Positions 54,156 to 64,000 of a DNA stretch of 64,000 nt are shown here, one piece after another (the stretch's first letter is position 1; every line of letters starts with the position of its first letter). The notes under the pieces are model-generated. The model worked only from the letters and a program-made list of their open reading frames with translations, was not told where the DNA came from and did no database searches. Both the position numbers and the translations under genes were made by a program. The stretch covers positions 76,568,152-76,632,151 of the forward strand of contig CM024756.1 in NCBI GenBank assembly GCA_014218235.1. Direction: 5' to 3'. The stretch is from Colocasia esculenta. Lineage: Eukaryota > Streptophyta > Magnoliopsida > Alismatales > Araceae.

Positions 54156-55978
54156 GTTTCACATATTGTCGTGACACATAGCCCAAACTACCAAAGAAGG
54201 ACACTATCACACACATATCACATACCCGTCACCTAGGCAACACAGTGACGAATCTTGACAAATTGCACAGAACCGGGAGAAACACTCTCCACCCTAACTA
54301 GTGGTATTTGTCCATCTCAAGATTTCATCTTGATGGCCCACAGGATATCACATACACATTGAGCCTTTCCATAAGACTTTTCTACAGTAAGGCTCTATAG
54401 CCTTCTATGGTGAGCAGTGTCAATATTGGCACATTAATCCCTTTATCACATTAACCACTTGTCTAACACATAATTCTCATGCACTTAATGACATATTCAC
54501 ATGATTATGACATAAACACCATACTTCAGATTACAAAAATATTCTTTACTATCTACAGTACTAGAAACTACTTAGCATAGCCTAATCATGATACTAATCA
54601 TTAGGAAATAATCACTTTTATGATCATACTTAACATGGTCATTATGGCCTCATAACTAGAAATAGTAACTCGAATATCGAACATGCTCACATTTCTACCA
54701 CAGGTCTATATATGGAACATATCATATGCTAATATTTCAAAATTTTTAGAATAGTATAACCAATTTTAGAAATAAAATAGATTTCGACAATTAACATGAT
54801 GCTTCTACTAAAAATAGGTTCAATAGGAAATGATGAATCTTACTATCTGAAATATGTTCATAGGAACCCTAATCCAAGGAAAATACTAAGACAGAGATTA
54901 TGAAATATCTAATTCTTCCCAAATTAAATGTAACATAACATGCATATTTTTGCCATAACAAATCTAGTAAATTATAGGAATAATAAAAAAATACCAAAAC
55001 TTCATAAGTTACTCCACAGTATATACACGCTATAACAAAAGCCCTAAAATCCAATCTTACACTCAAAACCATGAAAAATCACATCGCATACTTTAAAATA
55101 GATTTCTAAAAACTGAAGAACTTAACGGCAATGGCATTGTCGTCAAGAGTGGTTTGGGCAATGTATCTTGCCATCAAACCAAGAAATGGCTGCAATGTAT
55201 TTTCCCATCAAACCAGAAAGTGCAGACCGAAATTAAAGAAAAGGGAATTTTGGAGTTTAGGACACGAGACACAAATTCAGTAAAAATCATAAAACCTTAA
55301 GTGATAGACACATGGATGAAACCCCTAAGTTACTTGCCTCTAAAAACTCCCTGAAGATGGAATTTAACTGATGAAGCCTCCTCGGCCAAGTTTAAAGAGG
55401 TAACGTTCACCCTTTGATTTGATCTCCGCGGCCTCCTTCGGTAAAGTCTCATGAACCAGAAGCCTCCCCATGATCTGGAGAACCTTCCTTACATAGAAGA
55501 ATGTCGAGGTAGCTTTTGCTCGATGGATCAATCACTCGAAGTTTCTCCCTTTCCTCTCTCCGAACTCTCAATATAACCCTAGATAAGCAAATGTTCTCCC
55601 TCTAAAAAAATGCAATATTTATAGGGCTTTGGGTCATGTTCAAGGTAGGAAAGGGACCCTAAACCAATTCGAACATTCCAAGTGTATCTACGAAGAAATC
55701 TGAGTTGGATCGAAAAAGGGAACTAAAAAACAACAGAAGGGTAGGACAAGTGTGATTGCCTTCAACAGTAAGTGACGGAAATCGATTATACTGTTAACAT
55801 TCCAAGAGTATAATTCACCCAAAATCAAAAAAAATGTAAATGAATCAGTGGTAGCGACACTCTAGCATGCCGTGAAGAACACTTGGCGGCACTATTTGTT
55901 GCCGCCAAGATGTGTTTTGGCAAAATCATAAAACACACATACAACAAGCATTAATACACAAAAATCTAGGATCTTACA

Positions 55979-56149
55979 CAAAGAGAAGATTTGGATGCTA
56001 GGAGATCTAGATAAATATGGTGTTGAACCATTCTATATTTTTATCCTTTTATTTGGTGATAACAAAAATCTCATGATTACCATAAATAATATGAATAATT
56101 TATTACCATTTTCAAGATTATTTATGCATAAGAACTTACATGTTTTATC
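55979..56149. other. Unassigned AT-rich spacer
   Basis: Follows the family F LTR. I recognise no gene, primer site or repeat; the short open frame across it continues into the motif array and is not supported as coding. Confidence 0.5.
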
Positions 56150-56500
56150 TGAAGCTTCTTACTTCGATGATTACTTTGTAATGATTCCAGTCGAAGTTCT
56201 CACTTCGACTGAGCGCTTTATAACTGCTTTAGTTGAAGTCGCATTTCATATTATCCGAAGTCTATTCACTTTGACTAATCGTCTTGAAAATGATTTCCAA
56301 CCGAAGTATTCACTTCGATTGATGTTTTATAACTGCTTCTGTCGAAGTTGCATTTCATATTATTTGAATTCTATCACTTCGACTATCGCCTTGAAAATGA
56401 TTCAGTCGAAGTTCCACTTTGTATTAATCCGAAGCTCTTCACTTCGACTGATCGCATTTTAATTGATTAGAGTTGAAGCGAAACCTTCGACTGACTACGT
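56150..56500. repeat. Tandem repeat of about 108 bp with TCGAAGT/ACTTCGA inverted pairs
   Basis: About three degenerate units: each has AGTCGAAGT, then CACTTCGACTGATCG, TTATAACTGCTT, then CGAAGT...CATTTCATATTAT and CTTGAAAATGATT. Units start near 56188, 56299 and 56404. Confidence 0.8.
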
Positions 56501-57131
56501 TATTTCTTGACCAGTTGATGCTACCAGTCGAAGTGCAACATTGACTGCTATGTTATATTTTTTCATTAGTCAAATTTCTTCATAGTCGATGTGGCAGTCG
56601 AAGTGAGATATCAATTGACCTTTCCTCATCAGTCGAAGTCGCCAGTTGAAGTTCACATCGATTGTCTTCATGCACATCGATTGCTGTTCAACTTAAACAT
56701 CAATTGTTGTTATGTTTAAACATGATTACCTTAAAACATCGATTGTCTTTAATACATCGATTGCTTCTGAACATCGACTGCTCTTCACTTAACATCGATT
56801 GACTTGATCATATCGATTGCCCTTAGACATCGATTGCCTTAAACACCGATTACCTTTAAAACATTAATTATCTTAAAAACATAGATTGCTTCTTAAACAT
56901 CAAATGTTCTTCACTTAAATTGCCTTGATTCATATCGATTGCCCTTAAACATCAATTGCCTTAAAACACTGATTGCCTTAAGAACATCGATTGCTCTCCA
57001 TTTATATCGATTGCTCTTCATTCACATGATGTGTTTAACTTAAACATCGATTGTTGTTATGTTTAATCATCGATACCTATAACACATCGATGTCTTTAGA
57101 CATCGATTGCTGATAAGTTATACATCAATTG
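56501..57131. repeat. Array of ACATCGATTG-type motifs
   Basis: Roughly 25 copies or near-copies of CATCGATTG separated by variable AT-rich spacers (commonly 12-25 bp), many with CTTAA next to them. The core ATCGAT is palindromic. No reading frame is conserved. Confidence 0.85.
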
Positions 57132-58530
57132 ATGAAACACTAAATAACTTTTATATTATTGATGTTTACAAGATTTCAAATGTTTATGGCATCAAATGAA
57201 AATTCAAATAGCCTTCAAATCATTAAGATATTCATGTGTACCTTCTATCTTATCAGGATAGGTAAGAAAAGAAGTCAGTAAAAATGAGGACTAAATGACT
57301 CCTTCCTATGCTAAAAAGCAAAGACCTTACTAACATATCTGGTTGTCAGCGGAAATCATGGACCTTTGCACATAAGAAGTATGGGCTATCTATCAGAAGA
57401 CTTCTATAGTTCTAAACATTCTCTTCCGTGCATTAAATGTATGCAGGAGTCTAGCTTTCACATGAGGAATCCATTAAGACTCAAGCAAGCATCTGTTAGA
57501 CAAACAACAGAAGAAGAAAGAAGAAGAAGAAGAAAGAAGAAGAAGAAGAAGAAGACGAAGAGAAGAAGAAGAAGAAGAAGAAGAAGAAGAAGAAGAAGAA
57601 GAAGAAGAACGCAACAACTAGAAAGAGCACCAACGAATCTCCTTAACGGATCTATCTTTCTACTCCATAAAAGGATGAAGCAAGGCTGAAGAACAAAAAG
57701 AGTGAACCTGAAAATCTTTGAAGGAGTGTACATCCAGTAAGCACCTAGCTCCATATACACAAGCAAGAGAGAGAAAGAGCTCGAGCATATTCAAGAGAAG
57801 CTTTCAGAGCTGAGGTCTTCGAAGCTCCAAGAATTCAGCTTTCCTCTCTTCCCTCTCTCTTTGCGTTATATTGTAAATCTGGGGGGAGAGTCTGTGAGCT
57901 GAGAGTTTGAGTTCCTTAGTGTTCATCTTATATAGCTCTCAGTTTGTTCTTTCTTTCTATAAGAAAGACTTGTGTCCAATTGTAGGACTATATACAGTGT
58001 TCCTCTTCAAGGGTTGAAGAGAAGACCAGCCGAAGTGCTGGGTGTCTGTCTAGTGAGGGCTGTACTCAGTGTTCCTCTTCTGTTAAGGGAAGAATTTGTT
58101 GGGGTTGTTGTCAGCAGAAACTGGCTGGGGGTTTAGTCTAGCAGAACCAAGTTGGGGTTGTGTACCAATAAGAACTGCACTCGGTTTGTTCAGGAGGTGG
58201 CTTCTTGACCTGTAACAAAAGTGAGTTTTTGTCCTACTTAAAAGGAAGAAGACAAGCGGAGAGTTGGGGGTTGTATATCCTTAGGGGGATTGTACCCCGA
58301 TAGTGAATCCTAAGATTTGCTTGGGGACTGGAAGTAGGTCTTCTGTTCGGAAAGTATCAAACTAGGATAAATTTTGTGTTCTTATCTGATTGTTTCTTAT
58401 TAGCTTCCGCACTGATACTCTCTACTGCACAACAATACATTCACTAACCAAAGTTTTCAAGTGGTGATTTTTATTTGAATTTTTAGATTCCTATTCACCC
58501 CCCCTCTAGGCTATCTTTGCTGCCATATCA
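57132..58530 (+). repeat. Probable copia (Sirevirus-like) LTR, 3' part
   Basis: The last part reads TTAGATTCCTATTCACCCCCCCTCTAGGCTATCTTTGC in form, the same C-run tail as the Sirevirus LTR here (ATTCAACCCCCCC...TCTAG on its sense strand). Upstream are a GA/AAG microsatellite and a leader-like region with repeated GTGTTCCTCTTC (57997 and 58068). The primer site expected after it is absent (CATATCAAGTGGGCC instead), so it is a solo or truncated LTR. The left edge is uncertain, and the motif array upstream may be its U3. Confidence 0.6.
57508..57612. repeat. (GAA/AAG)n microsatellite
   Basis: About 100 bp of nearly pure AGA repeats with a few interruptions. The apparent Arg/Lys-rich reading frame across it is a product of the repeat. 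Confidence 0.95.
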
Positions 58531-58738
58531 AGTGGGCCAACACTGGAAAATCATATCAAAGAGAATTATAGTTGTATTTGGAATTACAATAGTAGATCTA
58601 TAAATAAGCCCCTAACCCTTCATGGCCGACCCTATTGCTCTTCTAAGACTTCTTGGACGTGGAAGAGCGGACAAAGGAGGAGGGAATCGGGAGAGGAGCT
58701 TGCTAGAAGATCTGCAAGTTCGTTCTTCGAGTTCTAGC
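58531..58738. other. Unassigned segment with TATA-like sequence
   Basis: Contains TATAAATAAGCCCC at about 58598-58611 and then CATGGCCGACCC. It may be the U3/leader of another LTR interrupted by element 7 or a fragment of host promoter. The short open frame starting at 58622 runs into the element 7 LTR and is not supported. Confidence 0.4.
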
Positions 58739-61700
58739 TGTAAGGCCCTCGAATTTCCGTCGCATTATTTGTATTGTGTGTGTATAATTGTGCTTGTGTA
58801 TGTATGTACATATTTACGTACGTATTGATTAGTATAATTACGTGTGCATATGTTATATTAGAAGTAAATAATGCATGTATTGATGGTGATAGTATGGATA
58901 CACTACCATATACATATTGCATGTATATATGCATGGTATGCATGGTTTTCTGCATATTTTAGAGTTCTGGCCGAAGGCCACCTTGACGTCAACCCCTGGC
59001 CGTTGAGGTAGTGTCAGCGTCCAGACATGGACGCCAACACTAATCCTGGCGTCCAGCGATATGGACGCCAATCTCTCTGGCCTGCATGCGCAGCAGAGCT
59101 GCAAACTTCTGAAACAAGAAAGCCAGCCATGGGGGGGGCTGTCCCCAACGGCTCTGAGGGCTGTCAAGTCACCCTAAGAGGGGGAGAGGGCCTCTCCTTA
59201 AGTCTGAACCCGGAGCTACCTTTCCCACCCCTCTCTTCACACTTGCAAGAGGAGAAAAAGAGAGAAAGAAAACCCTAGAAGAAAACTGAGGAAAACCCCA
59301 CTCTTGCACCCAAGAATTCGACTTCCTGGAGCTTGATCCGGCCATCTTCCACGACAAGAAGATAGCTGGAGCAAAGGAGAAGGCTTCCCCGACATCCCCC
59401 TGCTGTGGAGATCATCCAGGAGCCCGGAGGAAGAAGATCTAGGGAGGGTTTCTGCACCTTCTTGGGACTGCCCAAGGAGGGCTTCACCAACACCCTAGAC
59501 CCTTTGGAGCAATTTTTAAAAGGCAAGTGACCTAACCATGATGTCCCCGTATGTGTCTAGGTCGTTCTACTAATTTTATGAATTTCCCTCGAGTCCTAGA
59601 CCCTCCCATTCACCCAAATTTTAGAGCTCGGCTCGGGTCTGTGTTTCTGCACAGACCTGCATTGACGGCAAGGTCAATGGATGCCGCTATCATGCTTGGC
59701 GTCCATCGACCATGCCGCTGACCCTGAGTCAGGGGCCAGAGACCGCCGCCAAGTTCTCTGGACAGAACAGTGACCTGTTCTGCCCTTCCTATACAACTAT
59801 TTTCGGTATGGTTTCCGTGATGAGGATATATGGTAACCCTATACCCTATGTATATTGTCAATTGTGTGTGTGTGGATGAGTGTGATGTGTGATGGTGAAT
59901 GTAGGAAATTTTATACCGTGAATGTGTAAGCATGAATTGTGGGAATCTTGCCAATCATGTTTTCATGATTAGGATTAGTCTGAATGCCTTGTTTGTCAGA
60001 GCATGAAGATTAGTAGATTAGTATATGTATTCTCAATTTTGATAAATTGTCCATGCTTGCGTGAGTTGCAAATAAATTCGGTTCGGTAAATAGAAAGACA
60101 TGCAAGAATGGTTTTGGTGATCGATCTGTGATGTATGATTTAGGATAGTTCGGTATTCTCAAATCATGCACATAATAGTAATCTCTATTCAAACAGTAAG
60201 TGGCAAAAATTTCATGATGTATTAAACTCCATGTTAACTTAAATTTTGATTGGCATGCGGAATAAGTGTTTGATTTTCTGTAAATTATATTTAGCTCAGA
60301 AAAATCTGAAAATTGAGTGTATGATCTTGAACCCGACAATAGTATGTGGTTAAAATTTCAGGTCATTTGGACCAGTATATAAGAAGTTATGTATTTTTCA
60401 TGTGAAAGGCAATATTCTAGGTATGTTATCGTAATGTGATTAGATATTGCTTAAACCTAACTTGATGGTGAAATTACTGTGTGTTAAGCTCCTGAATTCT
60501 GTAGTGCCAGGTTAGGAAAAACAGAGATATACATGTGAGTGAGAAAGTGAATGAGATGAAAAGTGATTTGTGTAAACTACGTGTGAAATCGGTAAAATGT
60601 GTAAATGTGTAACTGTGCCAATGTGACACTGCTTCCGTAGAGAGCAATGGAGCTGTATCAGGGAAAAGTCCCCCTGAGAAAGTTCAGTGTGTAAGTGACC
60701 CTAGGGCATTAGGGGGAAATCCTGGAGGTGGACAAGTACCACTGGTTAGGGTGGAGACTTGTTCTCCCGGTCTGCGCAGTCCAAGAGTCGCCATTGGAAA
60801 GCTAGATGGCTATGTGTAATGTGATGTGTATATGTCCTTCTTTGGTGGTTTGGACTATGTGTCACGGCACCTAAAATGCGTAATGTGAAATGTGTAATGT
60901 GTATGTGTTCATGTGTAAATGTGTAAGTAACAATTGTGAAATGTGTATGTGAAAAGTGCAACCATGTGAAAGAGGAGACTTGTGTAAAGAAAATGTGAAA
61001 TTTAAATGAGAGGGTATGATATTGAAATCTATGTGAGACAAATCTGAAACCATGTGAAATCTGTAAATTCATGTATTTTCATCATGTTTATATGTGCAAA
61101 GATGTCTAGAATCCATGTTAGGGATAATTGGTGAGCACGGGTACAAGATAGCATGATTGGTTGTTCACATGATATGTTTTTACGCAATATTGTAGCTCTC
61201 ATGTATAGGTTTACAGCCATTAACCATGTGAAATCAGCAACTTAAAGCATGTGAAAACGTTTATGTTGTGTTTAAAACATGTAAGATCCATGCTAGTCGT
61301 GTTTTCCTTTCATGTATGCATAATGTTCATGTTGGTAGCTCTCATGTCTTGGTTCTTAAAGACAAAGTTTCATGAGTAAATTGAATAGAGAGCATGTGAT
61401 AGGTAAATTTTATTCTTAGAAATCTGAAAGCATGATCCATGTATAAAATTGTAAAACTTTCATGATAGGTTGAAACTTTGAATGACTAGCATGCCATGTT
61501 TGAAAATTGTAAATGTGCATGTAGGAACCGCTATGACTTATACGTGTATGTTATGAGTAGTGTGCTTGCTGAGTCTTTGGACTCACTCCTTCCTTCGGCG
61601 TACAGGTGTAGTGGGTGACGTGGCACCTTTGGAGGAGATAGTTGAGACGGACTCCGAGCGTGGAGATTAGCTAGTCTTTGGAGTTTCTTTGTGACTTGTG

Positions 61701-62014
61701 CATTCCATAGTATGTAATTTGAACATTGTATTAGTAATGTATATGAAAAGGATGTATAAGTGTGGACATTATGTATTTAAATTTCAGCAGTTTAAATTAT
61801 GTGAACTTTTAGTTCCTTATTGTTAATTGCAAACTTCATGTATGTTAAATGTGGATGATGAATGAATGGAGACAGTTGTCTTTTACTTCCGCTACTTTTG
61901 TATATTCGCGTGTATCTCAGCTGTATGTATCGTTTGGGTAAATGTCCCCTGTGAGGACTCTCGCTAACCGACGTGGGTTGGTATAACCGTACCGGTATAA
62001 TGAGGGCCGTCACA
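58739..62014 (+). repeat. Element 7 5' LTR (family E)
   Basis: 3276 bp, TGTAAGGCCCTCG to GGCCGTCACA. It has a first GGCGTCCA/TGGACGCC array (58985-59071), a GC-type donor AG/GCAAGTGA (59521-59530), a second GGCAAG/GCCGC array (59664-59752), the conserved block (60625-60870), and an acceptor GGCGTACAG/GTG (61605) followed by a short acidic frame (EEIVETDSERGD, stop near 61671). Confidence 0.9.
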
Positions 62015-62018
62015 GAGA

Positions 62019-62030
62019 TTGGTCAGAGCG
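62019..62030 (+). other. Primer binding site of element 7 (2-base deletion)
   Basis: TTGGTCAGAGCG lacks the AT of TTGGTATCAGAGC; position and flanks match the family C site at 27112. Confidence 0.7.
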
Positions 62031-62193
62031 CAGCCGGTTGAGATTGCACATGAATATAAATAAGTCATCATCCCATTGCATGCTAAGTATGTCCACATGT
62101 GTAGAAAACACTAATGAGAAGTGAAAGATAGATAGAAAATGGTTAGAAAACTTAGTAACCTAGCTCTAATGGTGGCTAAAATTTATTACAGCC

Positions 62194-63180
62194 ATGGCTT
62201 CGAGAGGTAGGCGTGGTGGAGCGTCGGCCCGTGAGGACGAGCCGCGACGTGATGAGCAGGCGGAGCAACAGGCCCCGGCACCGCGAGGTCCTGTACTTCC
62301 CCCACCGCCGCCTGTGGACTACGGAGTATTCATGCAAGGTCTGGTGCAGCCTGCAGACGCAGGATCACACCCAGGCAGCACTCCAGGCCCAGTTGGAGGC
62401 CCAGGTAGAATAATTAAAAAAACTAGTAGTTTGCTATTTAAATTGCAAGATCGTGTATTATTGTGTATTGTTATTGTTTATGTAGCAGGCTCAGGCACCA
62501 GCTCAGGACCATGGTGGACCATCCATCATGGAGCGATTCAAGAGGATGACCCCACCCTCTTTTAAGGGGAGAGTGATCCATTAATGGCAGAAAGCTGGTT
62601 AAGGGAGGCAGAGAAAATCTTCCGAGCCATCAGGTGCCCTGATGAGGATAGGTGACATTAGCCACTACAGCTACAGTTAGACTTTTATTCTGTACGTTTG
62701 GTGTTTGCTTAAGTTAGAACTTGTTGGTTGGTACTTATGAAGTGTATGCAGGAGAGAGCGGATGTATGGTGGGTCCTCCCTACTTCGTACACGCTTTGAG
62801 GACGGAGCAGTAAACATGACGTGGGACGCGTTCGTGAGGCTCTTCGAGCCAAGTTCGTCCCAGAGCATATCAAGGACAAAAGGAGCAGGAATTTCTCTCC
62901 CTGACGCAAGGCCCATGACCGTGCTGGAATACGAGGAAAGGTTTTCTGAACTTTATAAATATGCACCGCATATCGTAGAGGATGAGCGCAGGAAGACGAA
63001 GAAGTTCGTGATGGGACTCAAGCCATCACTGCGGACGAGACTCGTGGCGTTTGACCACCGCACGCTAGACGAGGCCCTCAGTGCTGCCTGCAGGCAGGAG
63101 GGAGAAATGGAGCAATATCTGGAGGAAAAAAGCTTCGCAGAAGGCCGCAGCGACATTCCAGCGGCAGGATAAGAAGAAAA
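62194..63180 (+). pseudogene. gag: Element 7 gag (family E; two intron positions)
   Basis: The ATG at 62194 starts MASRGRRGGASAREDE, then the proline-rich PVLPPPPPVDYGVFMQGLVQ. Exon 1 ends near 62404 (LQAQLEAQ). Intron 1 is 62405-62485 and keeps the GT...TAGCAG ends. Exon 2 (62486-62676) encodes QAQAPAQDHGGPSIMERFKRM and the start of capsid. Intron 2 (62677-62751) keeps the ...GCAG acceptor, but its donor has lost the first G (CAG/TTAGAC). Exon 3 begins ERADVWW and continues through FVMGLKPSLRTRLVAFDHRTL to EEKSFAE. Many single-base losses break the frame. The conserved intron positions are the main point of interest. Confidence 0.85.
62405..62485 (+). other. Element 7 gag intron 1 (predicted)
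   Basis: 81 bp, GTAGAA...ATGTAG, with the same tandem TAGCAG acceptor and the same flanking codons as in family C, while the body is clearly diverged. Confidence 0.7.
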
Positions 63181-64000
63181 CGGTGTACCACACCAGAATC
63201 GCAGTTACCGGCAGTTCACAGGTACCTTCGTACGTTCCCCTGGTGTGAAGAAGGAGTGTCCCCACTGTGGGAAGACACATGGTGTTCCGAGTGTTGGTTG
63301 GTAGCGGTAGATGCTTGAAGTGTGGGAGCAGCGACCACAAGATCAAAGATTGCCCAAGACTTCAGCAAGAGCTCAGCGTGGAGCGCCAGCACCACGGCGG
63401 CAGCCGCGCCAGCTACAGGAAGACCAGGAAGGCCTCGAGCCCCAGCTCGAGTGTTTGCTTTAGCTCGCGAGGACGCCGAGCAGGCGGAGCATGTCACCGA
63501 AGGTACAGTTTACTTTTAGGTGTGCACGCTCGGTTTTGTTTGATACGGTGCTACTCACTCGTTCATTTCCGAGCGGTTCGCTAGGCAGTTAGCCCTAGAG
63601 TCAGGCATAGAGTCTGAGGAGTTAGAGGTCCCTTTGTCTGTGCACACCCCTGCGGGTACGGTATCGACTAGGAAGTGCATTCCGTCGTTACCTGTGTGCA
63701 TTGAGGATAGATTCCTAGATGGGTGTTTCTTCTTGCTAAAGATGAAGGACTATGATGCTATTCTTGGTCTGGATTGGCTAGAGGAGCACTATGCGTTAGT
63801 GGATTGTCGTCGGAAGAGGATTGTTTTCCGCATTCCTGGTGAGGACGAGTTCTCTCATCCCTTGCCAAGAACTTGGCGGGAAAGTTAGTCATCTCTGCCA
63901 TGAAGGCGATGCGCATGGTGAACAAGGGTTGTGACGCTTTTCTTGCCAGCGTGGTGTTAGTACCCGATGCTGATCGTCACTACTCTTGCGAGATCGAGGT
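63181..64000 (+). pseudogene. pol: Element 7 zinc knuckles, protease and start of reverse transcriptase
   Basis: Knuckles CPHCGKTHG (near 63258) and CLKCGSSDHKIKDCP (near 63313) are followed by an alanine- and proline-rich linker. Protease reads through FDTGATHSF with one base lost near 63548, then LSVHTPAGTVSTRKCIPSLP and MKDYDAILGLDWLEEHYALVD (63634-63888). The RT connector (MRMVNKGCDAFLASVVL) runs to the window end. At least three indels break it. Confidence 0.88.

Larger units (their letters stand above)
52741..55978 (-). repeat. Antisense Ty3 LTR (family F), possibly solo, carrying a Cassandra insertion
   Basis: On the minus strand it runs from TGTAAGATCCTAG (55978) to GAGGGTCTTACA (52741). 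Flanks CAAAT and CAAAG match in 4 of 5 bases. Neither a primer site nor a polypurine tract abuts it, so a solo LTR is likely. It has a first array (TTGGCGGCACTATTTGTTGCC, about 55865-55915), a GC-type donor-like GAG/GCAAGTAA (55337), a second array (55125-55215), the conserved LTR block (54171-54422) and an acceptor ATACAG/GTAAGA (53107) followed by a short frame ending RRSDSEWEE. Removing Cassandra leaves about 2.6 kb. Confidence 0.8.
58739..64000 (+). mobile_element. Element 7: Ty3 chromovirus, family E, 5' part (continues beyond window)
   Basis: 5' LTR, degraded primer site, gag with two intron positions, zinc knuckle, protease and start of RT, in the same order as family C but about 10-20% diverged. 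Left flank CTAGC (58734-58738) would be its target duplication. Frequent single-base deletions break the coding sequence. Confidence 0.9.

Noticed and set aside
57366..57689. An Arg/Lys-rich open frame
   Set aside because: It is a translation of the GAA/AAG microsatellite; the opposite strand is equally open as poly-leucine.
58622..58828. A possible small host gene starting MADPIALLRLLG
   Set aside because: The frame runs across the start of the element 7 LTR at 58739, so its second half is transposon sequence; no conserved domain is seen.

Overview
The window is a gene-poor, repeat-saturated stretch of a flowering-plant nuclear genome. The evidence is a nested pile of Ty3/gypsy (chromovirus-like) and Ty1/copia (Sirevirus-like) LTR retrotransposons, a CACTA transposon end, a Cassandra-type TRIM carrying 5S rRNA-derived sequence, and initiator-tRNA-Met primer sites. 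I found no convincing single-copy host gene, tRNA gene, complete rRNA gene or CRISPR array. The species cannot be named from the sequence. For convenience I label the Ty3 LTR families A to G.

Layout. 1-1013: right end of a CACTA element, inserted into the reverse transcriptase of minus-strand Ty3 element 1 (1014-3103). 3104-19454: plus-strand Ty3 element 2 (family A). Its 5' LTR is split by a solo LTR of its own family (3744-7176, duplication GATAT). Its gag is split by family B element 3 (10092-18851, duplication CTCAG), whose short internal part has almost no coding capacity. 19455-19554: a 100-N assembly gap. 19555-35014: family C block with two nearly identical internal regions joined through a shared LTR (internal, LTR, internal, LTR), inserted into decayed family D element 6 (35015-about 39300). 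39475-50677: a large minus-strand Sirevirus-like element with an extra ORF, inserted in an antisense Ty3 LTR remnant (family G). 51640-52440: antisense gag fragment. 52441-52740: family A LTR piece. 52741-55978: antisense family F LTR carrying the Cassandra element (53554-54155). 55979-58738: short-motif arrays and a copia-like LTR end. 58739-64000: family E Ty3 element 7, running off the window.

Most notable structure. (1) Gag of families C and E is interrupted by two small GT-AG introns at identical positions; an antisense gag fragment lacks both, joined in frame at the predicted junctions. (2) The roughly 3-kb Ty3 LTRs share a conserved splice-donor-like site (often the GC-type AG/GCAAGT), an acceptor about 1.8-2.2 kb later and a short acidic reading frame after it, which suggests an intron filling most of each LTR. 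(3) The Sirevirus carries twenty copies of a 10-bp palindrome, always in pairs 20-22 bp apart (two helical turns), in the LTR promoters, the internal spacers and once inside coding sequence. (4) Unrelated LTR families have two separate arrays of short GC-rich inverted motifs in the same relative places. (5) A block of about 250 bp is conserved across four LTR families.

How it works together: these are parasites at different stages. Family C is young and nearly intact except for 1-2 base indels. Element 6 and element 1 are decayed. Element 3 and Cassandra have little or no coding capacity and would depend on proteins supplied by other elements.
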